Shown piece by piece: positions 57,039 through 64,000 of a stretch of 64,000 nt of DNA. The position numbers and the translations under genes were made by a program. The number at the start of each line of letters is the position of its first letter. Position 1 is the stretch's first letter. Location of the stretch: contig CM030706.1 in assembly GCA_017979445.1 (NCBI GenBank), forward strand, positions 19,082,967 to 19,146,966. Direction: 5' to 3'. The DNA comes from Akebia trifoliata (Eukaryota > Streptophyta > Magnoliopsida > Ranunculales > Lardizabalaceae). Below the pieces are notes generated by a model, which was not told where the DNA came from, searched no databases, and worked only from the letters and a program-made list of their open reading frames with translations.

Positions 57039-58865
57039 TGCTAGTTCCATATTTTGTCAATCCCGAGACTTAGGTTGTGTGTCAGACCAATTTACAATTG
57101 AATACATGTGAAGACCCTAGTAAAGTCACTCAACCTCAAGCATATCAACAAAACATTCATAATATGTGTGCATAAAATCTAAAAGGTAATTAGAGTACCT
57201 AGACCATTCCCCAACACATAAATGATTGTTAGGACAACTCATACTGGTAAATACCTCGACCATGGATTCATCGAAGCTTTTGGGAGCTCTAAATGGTCAT
57301 AAAGGGTATTTTGATAATTTAACCACCCTTAGATCATCACCCACCTTTGGTGAGTATAAGGGATGTTTGGGGATCTTATATAAGTAATGTCTATTAAATT
57401 CTCGAATCGTTTAATCATTGAACTTCCCGAGAGCTTGATTTGACCCAAAATGGCTAAAAGGGTATTTTTAAAATTTTAATCACTTTGACGAAAGTTTTTT
57501 GACCTTCTATTTAGTAAGATCTACAAAATCCCCAAATGGTTTGCTCATCGGAACTTCTAGGAACAAGATATGATCAAAATAAACCAAAAAAGATATTTTG
57601 GTAATTTACCCGGTGCCACCGGATTGTTCACCAGGGGCCCGGCAGCAAGTGCCATTTTCTACCAGAGGCATCGGGCTATCACCCGAGATCGTTAGGTGAG
57701 TACAGTAACAGTCCGAAAAATTGAAAATATGATCACCGGTGCCACTGATATGTATTTTTTGTTTTTCAAATGCTTTTAAAACTCACCTCTTGAGTTCATT
57801 TGTGGGTTGGATCAAGTCCAAAATAACTTGAGCTTTCCCCTTTCTACAGTTAGAGAGTCTTCTCTACTCTAATGAGTGTTTAACTTAGGTGAACTCCTTC
57901 AATCTTATTAGACTTTTCATTTGATCCCATTCCAGCCATCAAGCCTCATCTTGCATACACATTGGTATATTAATGGAGCAAGGACAAAGGGAGAAAATGG
58001 AAGGAATGATCACAAGGAGCTGAACTCAAAAGCTTGATTGGAAGATCCAATCGTCGAGACGCATTTGTGAGCTCAAGGACTTGAAAAACTCAAGATCCCC
58101 ATTGGCAAACATTAAGAGTTGAGTGAGTCCTTGTTATTTTGATTTTCTATTTTCGAATCTATGTATGAGGTTACATGATTCAGCCTATAAAAATCCAAGC
58201 TCTTGTTAGAGTCTAGGACTCATGACAAAAGAAGAGGTTCGTGAATTTCGAATGAATAAAATTCACAATTTCAAGAGGATGTGTTTCTCTTGATCTTAAG
58301 GTTCTAGAATTTAGCCTAGGTATAAAAATTCTATGTAAAAGGTTTGAGGTGAACCATAAACCTCTTTGATAGTGAACAGTAATCTCCTAGGTAGGAACCT
58401 TGGGAGTGGATGTAGGCACGTTGCCGAACCACTATAAAATGTTTGTCTCACGTTTGTGAAAATACCTCTATTAATTTACACTTAGATGAATGCATGCTAT
58501 GAATAAATATTATGCTATGTATGACATGTCATAAATGTTTAGATTCTAAGTGAATAACGATTGCATTGCAAACTAGAGACTTTTCATGAGAATGAATGTA
58601 AGTACATTGCCGAATCATTATAAATCTTATGTCTCGTACATGTTTTATGATTCCGCAACTTACACTTGAATGCTTTGAATGTCATAAGATGCCATGAATG
58701 CCTACTAGGACCATTGAATGATATCACGAAATGAATGTTTAAATTTTAAGTATATTTTCATTAAATTCATTTTAGAGACATAAGTGCAAAAATCGAGGAT
58801 AGGTGAATGACTTAGAATAAATAGTCACATTATCACTAGACATGGTATGAAGCTCGATATTTTCA
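57039..58865 (+). repeat. Copia 3' LTR (about 1.83 kb)
   Basis: It starts near TGCTAGTTCC after the last polypurine tract and ends AATATTTTCA. The start is inferred, because the 5' LTR is truncated. It has a block GAGTGGATGTAGGCACGTTG followed by CCGAACCACTATAAA, whose CTATAAA (about 58434-58440) is a likely TATA box. The block is echoed imperfectly at 58595-58632 (ATGTAAGTACATTGCCGAAT). Segments with GGTGCCACCGG (57609) are GC-richer. Confidence 0.8.
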
Positions 58866-60800
58866 TGCCCTTGATTTTGAATTGGATGATTCCTTTTCGA
58901 GGTGAGATTTTGGGGAATGCTTACTCTCATTTTTGAAAATATAATTGCATTCTTCGACATCCACGTAACTTATTTGCCGACTTTGTGCTGCACATAATGG
59001 CTCTTGTAATTTCTTAACTAGCTTCGTGGTCTGAGCTATTATCTCTAGTCCTAGTATGGCATTGTATCCTACCTCAGACCAACACACTGGGGATCTAAAA
59101 GGTCTTCCGTATAAAGCTTCAAATGGTGTCATTCCAATACTTGCTTGATAACTGGTATGGTAAGCGAATTCAATGAGCATTTGATGCTTCTTCCAACTTC
59201 CCCAAAAGTCAAACACACTAGCTCTTAACACATCTTATAGTATATGAATCGCTCGTTCAGATTGCTTGTCCTTATAAGGATGGAAGGCGGTGTTGAGTCG
59301 TAAGTTTGATCAAGACGTTTGAAAACTTGTCCAAAACGATAAGTAAATCAAGAATCCCTGTCGAAAACTATGGATACAGGCATGCCATGCAACTAGATAA
59401 TTTCTCCAACTTATAGTTAGCTAAGTTTATCTAATGAATACGTGGTCATCACCAAGATGAAGTGGACAGACTTAGTAAGTCTATCTACAACCACCCATAC
59501 CAAATCCAATCCTTCACTAGTATTTTGTAAACCAATTATAAAATCAATTTTATATGTTCCCATTTCCATTTCGGTATGGGAAGATTGTAACAATCCAGCT
59601 GGTTTTCGATGTTTTACCTTCACTTGTTGACAAGTCATACATTGACTCACACACTTAATAATACTGGGTTTCATTCCTGGCCACTAGATATTTCTTTTCA
59701 AATCTCGGTACATTTTAGTCCTTCTTGGGTGTATAGTATATCGCAGCTGATGTACTTGTTCTAGAATGTCATTTCCTAATGACTCGTCATGTGGTATCCA
59801 TAACCTTCCTCTATAATGAAGACTGCCATCCTTATGTACCTACCATCCATCTGGCGTGTCATCTTCCACTGCACACTTTCAGTATTCTTTCATCTTTTCA
59901 TCATTTTATTGCATTTCAACAATCTCATGAATAATTTTTGATTGTGTATCGTCATATTTGCAATGCAAATCCTTTGGTCAATGTTCTCTTGTGGGGTCTC
60001 GAAAATATGTTCATTAATCATATCAAGCATTTTCCATTCCTCAACTTTAAGATGAGCAAACACCCGTTCCTTCCTTTTATTGAAAGCATCTGCTACTAAT
60101 TAGCCTTCCCTGGGTGATAATGCAATGTAAAATCAAAATCTTTTAGATATTTCCTCATATTCACTATCTCATGTTTAACTCTTTTTTATCAAATAGATAT
60201 TTGAGACTTTTGTGATCCAAATATACTTCAAATTTTTCTTCATAGAGATAGTGCCTCCACACGTTTAGTGCATTAATTATTATAGCCAACTCCAAATGAT
60301 GAATAAGATAATTCTTCTTGTAAATCTTTTATTTTCTGGAGGTATATGCAATTATTTGAATTTTCTTCATCAAAACACAACCTAACCAACATGAGAGGTG
60401 TCAAAATATATCACATATTCTTCTCTTGATGTGGGTATTCTTACTATCGAAGTTCACATTGATCCGTCCACCAATACTAGCTCTTTTATGTGTCAACTTG
60501 GTCAATGATGCTCTAATCTTCGAAAATCCCTCAACAACCCATCAATAATATCCTACCAGACTAGAAAACTCCGCACCTCCGTTACTATAGTGGGTCATTT
60601 CTAATTAGTTAGAATTTATTTTTTTCACTAATCTATAGAGATTCCATCCTTATATACAACGTGTCAAAGAAATTTTACTTCATGTAATCAAAATTCATAT
60701 TTGTTAAACTTGGCATATAATTTTTTCTTATACAACTTATAAAGAGTTGTCGATTCATAGAGGTTAACAGTCGACTACTTTAAACCTCCCAAAAATCACG
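58866..60800 (-). pseudogene. pol: Chromovirus (Tekay/Del-type) pol remnant: RT tail, RNase H, integrase
   Basis: On the minus strand RT traces come first (LYAKFNKYEF, about 60730-60700; FLVW and DQCEL near 60590-60440). RNase H follows (about 60270-60160: ALNVWRHYLYEEKFEVYLDH then KSLKYLFDKKELNMR). The integrase has CVSQCMTCQQVKVKHRKPAG (about 59650-59590), VWVVVDRLTKSVHFILV, then NTAFHP and SERAIHIL (about 59310-59240), and LRASVFDFWGSWKKHQMLIE with YGRPFRSPVCWSEVGYNA (59231-59070). These are diagnostic of Tekay/Del chromoviruses. The second catalytic aspartate region is altered (HSFRQGF for VSDRDPRF). The copia element interrupts it at 58866. Confidence 0.85.
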
Positions 60801-61600
60801 GGGACAGTTGTCTTCATCTTGCCTATTAGGCTTATCATATGAATCCCATTGTGCTCTACACTCATACACCCCTCTACATTGCAATATAAATAAATAAATT
60901 TCATTTGAATCATAAATCATTTTCTCAATTTTAATTCCAAATAAATTTTTTTAAAGAAAAATAATAATAACACATATGTGGATTTATCCTAAAGCGTACT
61001 CAAAACCATCCTTTTGGGACAGTCACACCCATCTTACTTTGGACCAATCACGTCAAATCTTTCATATTAGAGTAGTCACCCACTACTCCTCAATATGACC
61101 ATGTTCAATATTATGGTCGATTACGCCCTCTATTATACCCAATGATTGATTACGTTCACTAGAAATACCCACGTGGGCACCTTCGTGTAATCATTTACGT
61201 TTTTTTAATCGATCTTGTCCAAGTTTACAACTAGTCGGGAGGTCTTCCACCTTCCCTCAAATTGTTTTCAACAACTCCGTATTCTTCTAGAATGATCACA
61301 TAAATTGGACTCCTTTGATATTTCTTTCCATGTACTTATACATAATGAAACCTTTCTTAGCTTTAAAATAAATTTATAAATATGCGGTTCTCCCCGACTA
61401 GACCTTTATAAATATCTCGAGATCACCCAACCTAGTACTTATAAAAAACTATAGACATCTGATTCTTACATTCATTCACAATAAAACTTATACAACACAA
61501 GGTTCCTCACAACCCAAAAATAATTACATTATGGGTTCTCCTCAACCCAACAAAAAATTAAATCATTGAAATCGCATCAACCCTTTTTATTAAATTGTAA
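60801..61600. other. Unassigned AT-rich stretch
   Basis: No domain recognised on either strand. A short pair of similar blocks (GGTTCCTCACAACCCAAAAA at about 61500 and GGGTTCTCCTCAACCCAACA at about 61535) is present. It may include chromovirus pol or the start of the next element. Confidence 0.4.
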
Positions 61601-64000
61601 AAGCTAACAGACTGAAAATTTGGGGGATTTTTTGGGTATTGGGAGTCGTCACCTAATTTTGGTTTAGGAAACAAAAAAACTCCAAAACGGATCCGGATTG
61701 ATCCATGAGGAAGAGAAATGGGTAAGGAATCAAATTACGAATTTTAGAAGGTGTTAGGCACCGAACCCGTCCGATCGAGAAGATGGATCTTTACTATGAT
61801 CCAAAACTATCCAATGGTCAATGGGTGGAGACTAAGGTCAAACAATGGGCTAATCATCATCAATTCACATCGGACTTGCCAAACGAATTCTACTACTAAA
61901 ATTCCGTAAATGTAATATAATATCTCAAATTACGTATGTAGAAGGGAAAAAATATGAAAAAGCCTAAATTTTATTCCATACCCTAAAGCTCACATGGCAA
62001 TGTTTTTTTGCCAAAAGAAATTTTAATTGAAGAGCCAACACATATGAATACTTCCCAAATCTGCCTCAATTGGCACATGCATAAACAATTTCACATTCAT
62101 CCCAATAAAAAAAAATGCATAAGTACTTACCAAATTGGTCCGACATCGAAACATGTATAAATAAGTATCAAATCAATTCAATGTCAAAATAGGCGTTAAC
62201 AATTATCAATTCGGTTAATTATCATAGCATGTACAAGTTAATCTCTCAAATTGGTAAGTTTCTTCATATCCATAAAAAATTTGGATTCATGAAGACTGCA
62301 CATAGGTGAAAAAATTTGAATTGGTAAAGTCTATAATAATCAAAGATATCAACCATGATTGCCAAATTGGCAAAATATGAAACCTTCTAAAAGAAATTCA
62401 TATCACGTGAAATTTTAAAATTGACAAAATATGAATACTCATGAATTTCTAAATTGGAAAAAATCCATTTCACATAAAATTACCAAATTGATAAAATATG
62501 GATACACACATGAATTACTAAATTAGAAAAAATCAACATCACATAAAATTACCAAATTGATAAAATATAAATACTCATGGATTTCTAAATTGAAATAAAT
62601 CAACATCATATAAAATTATCAAATTGATAAAATATGGATACTCATGAAGTTTTAAATTGAAAAAAGATTAATATCACATAAAATTATCATATTGATCAAA
62701 TATGGACTCATGAATTTTTAAATTGGAAAAAAATTAATGTCATACAAAATTATCAAATTGATAAAATATAGACATACATGAATTTCTAAATTGAAAAAAA
62801 TTAACATGTGTCCAATCACCAAATCAGCAATATATGAACATAATAAATGTATGCAAACTTTCCAAATCAATAAAATATGAAAACATGTAAGATTTCTAAA
62901 TTGAAATTTTCTGAAAATATATGAACATTTGAAATTGGAGAATTATGATTACATATAGAATTTTTAAATTGGAGAATTATGAACATTAGCAAATTAGTGA
63001 ATTGAAAAATCATGAAAATATACAAAATTTCTGAATAAAACATTATGATTAGAGGACAAATCAGTGAATTGGAAATTCATGCATATACACAAAAATTTTG
63101 AATTAAACATTACGAACATGGGATAAATCAGTGAATTGAAAATTCATGCACATTCATAAAATTTCTGAATTAAACATTATAGCATTTCTGAACACAAAAA
63201 TTATTAATGTGATTCGAATCATAAAATAAATTCAAGAAACCATAATATGCATATAAAAAAAATTGATTTGAGCATAAGAATCATAAAAGTAACCAATAAG
63301 CTTGCTAATATAGAATAGAAAAAAATAATAAGAAAGCAAAAGAAAAACTTTTTTCTATGATTCATGAATTAACAATGGATCCACGATCATAAAAAGAAAA
63401 AGAATATCGATTTGAAAAAGCATAAGGAGAAGTAAGAGGAGAGGACTTAAGTGTAAAAATACCAAAAAAAATAAAAAATAAAGTAAGAAACTAGACTTGC
63501 CTATTTACCCGAAGGTTGGAATTCGTTTAAGTGCGATTCGAGATAGTTTGTGAAGTGTGATGGAAGTTTTGAGATGACAAATGTTGCCTTGGAAGAAAAG
63601 GAGATGTGAAGAGTAGATGGAAAAAGGTTGTTTGGAAGGAGAACAAGACGTTGAAGAGAGATGGTGAGGGCTATTGTAGAAGGAAAAACAAAACGTTAAA
63701 GATCGATAGAGAGGGCAGCCATCCGTAGTCAATAATTCTGATTCTTTTGCATCTTCTTTCTTTCTTCTATTTTATTATCTTTTTTTTTTTTTTTATTGAA
63801 GATGAAAAAATAGTTTTGACTTTTTTTTAGGTTTTCCCTATAGAGAATCTCTTTTACATTTTTTTTAGAGTCCCCTCTACCGATTTTTTCTAGGGAGTTT
63901 TGTAATGTGTTGCTACCCACCCTTATACATGTTTTCTTTCTAAAACTCTCTTCTTCCTTTTCACATTTTTTTATTTCTAAAATCTTTTTTAAACCTTCTC
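61601..64000 (-). repeat. Tat-type LTR, minus strand, incomplete at the window edge
   Basis: Reading the minus strand, GGTGCCTAACACCTTC (about 61765) and later TTTCCTAAACCAAAATTAGG then TGACGACTCCCAATAC (about 61640-61670) are in the same order as the R/U5 half of the Tat-B 3' LTR (11920-12070). The LTR end is therefore near 61601-61620, and U3 extends past 64000. The upstream part has pyrimidine-rich leader-like sequence (63500-63760 and 63770-63900). ORFs here are chance frames. The exact LTR end and primer site are not determined. Confidence 0.65.
62300..62870. repeat. 66-69 bp AT-rich tandem array
   Basis: Units built on CAAATTGATAAAATATGGAT then ACTCATGAATTTCTAAATTG and AAAAAATCAACATCACATAA place ATAAAAT at about 62424, 62491, 62560, 62627, 62695 and 62761, steps of 66-69 bp. 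Diverged echoes (AATTGGAGAATTATGA, AATTCATGCA) continue to about 63190. It lies inside the minus-strand Tat-type LTR. Confidence 0.85.

Larger units (their letters stand above)
47945..58865 (+). mobile_element. Sirevirus-like Ty1/copia element, decayed
   Basis: Paired LTR ends (47945-48378 and about 57039-58865) surround a Met-type primer site, gag and integrase traces, and a 3' region with several polypurine tracts, a hallmark of Sireviruses. A minus-strand solo chromovirus LTR splits it (49935-53090). The 3' LTR abuts chromovirus pol at 58866. RT and RNase H are not recognisable. The 5' LTR is missing more than 1 kb at its left end. Confidence 0.75.

Noticed and set aside
61000..61600. Possible continuation of chromovirus gag-pol on the minus strand
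   Set aside because: I could not find any domain motif in the three minus frames, so it is left unassigned.

Overview
This is AT-rich plant nuclear DNA, most probably from a eudicot, and almost all of it is nested, decayed LTR retrotransposons. The evidence for a plant is the set of families: Athila, Tat/Ogre-type and Tekay/Del-type Ty3-gypsy elements, a Sirevirus-like Ty1-copia element, a plant-mobile-domain gene, and a fragment of a plant SPX phosphate-signalling gene. No host gene looks intact. I see no rRNA, tRNA or CRISPR array.

Layout. (1) Bases 1-1790 are the reverse transcriptase end of an old Tat element (Tat-A). Its archaeal-type RNase H and integrase reappear at 30502-32350, followed by its 3' region with an antisense plant-mobile-domain gene (36060-32790) and a 99-bp tandem array (36165-36785). 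(2) Athila-1 (plus strand) lies inside Tat-A, from about 1791 to 30501. (3) Tat-B (1840-12113, TSD GAGAA) lies inside the 5' LTR of Athila-1. It has lost most of pol and half of its 5' LTR, and it carries an SPX gene fragment, a fragment of Athila 5' UTR, a gag remnant, and 20-bp and 37-bp tandem arrays. (4) The interior of Athila-1 holds a rearranged Tekay/Del chromovirus (18364-23809) and a 3.18-kb solo LTR of the same family (25953-29130, TSD AAGTA). (5) Athila-2 (37417-47786, minus strand) is the best preserved element, with two LTRs of about 1.2 kb, a primer site, gag, protease, RT, RNase H and integrase. (6) A Sirevirus-like copia element (about 47945-58865, plus strand) is split by another solo chromovirus LTR on the minus strand (49935-53090, TSD TGTTA). 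(7) A minus-strand chromovirus pol remnant (58866-60800) and the 3' part of a Tat-type LTR, also minus strand (61601-64000), close the window.

The pieces do not form a working pathway. They record insertions whose order can be read: Tat-A first, then Athila-1, then Tat-B and the chromoviruses inside Athila-1. On the right, chromovirus pol came before the copia element, and the copia element before its solo LTR. Every coding region I could follow carries stops or frameshifts. The most unusual items are the 22-unit 37-bp minisatellite, the six exact-period 32-bp repeats just upstream of the TATA box in the Tat-B 3' LTR, the trapped SPX fragment, the antisense plant-mobile-domain gene, and a duplication that joins two versions of one chromovirus insertion. 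Family assignments come from reading translations and comparing the copies within the window, not from a database search.
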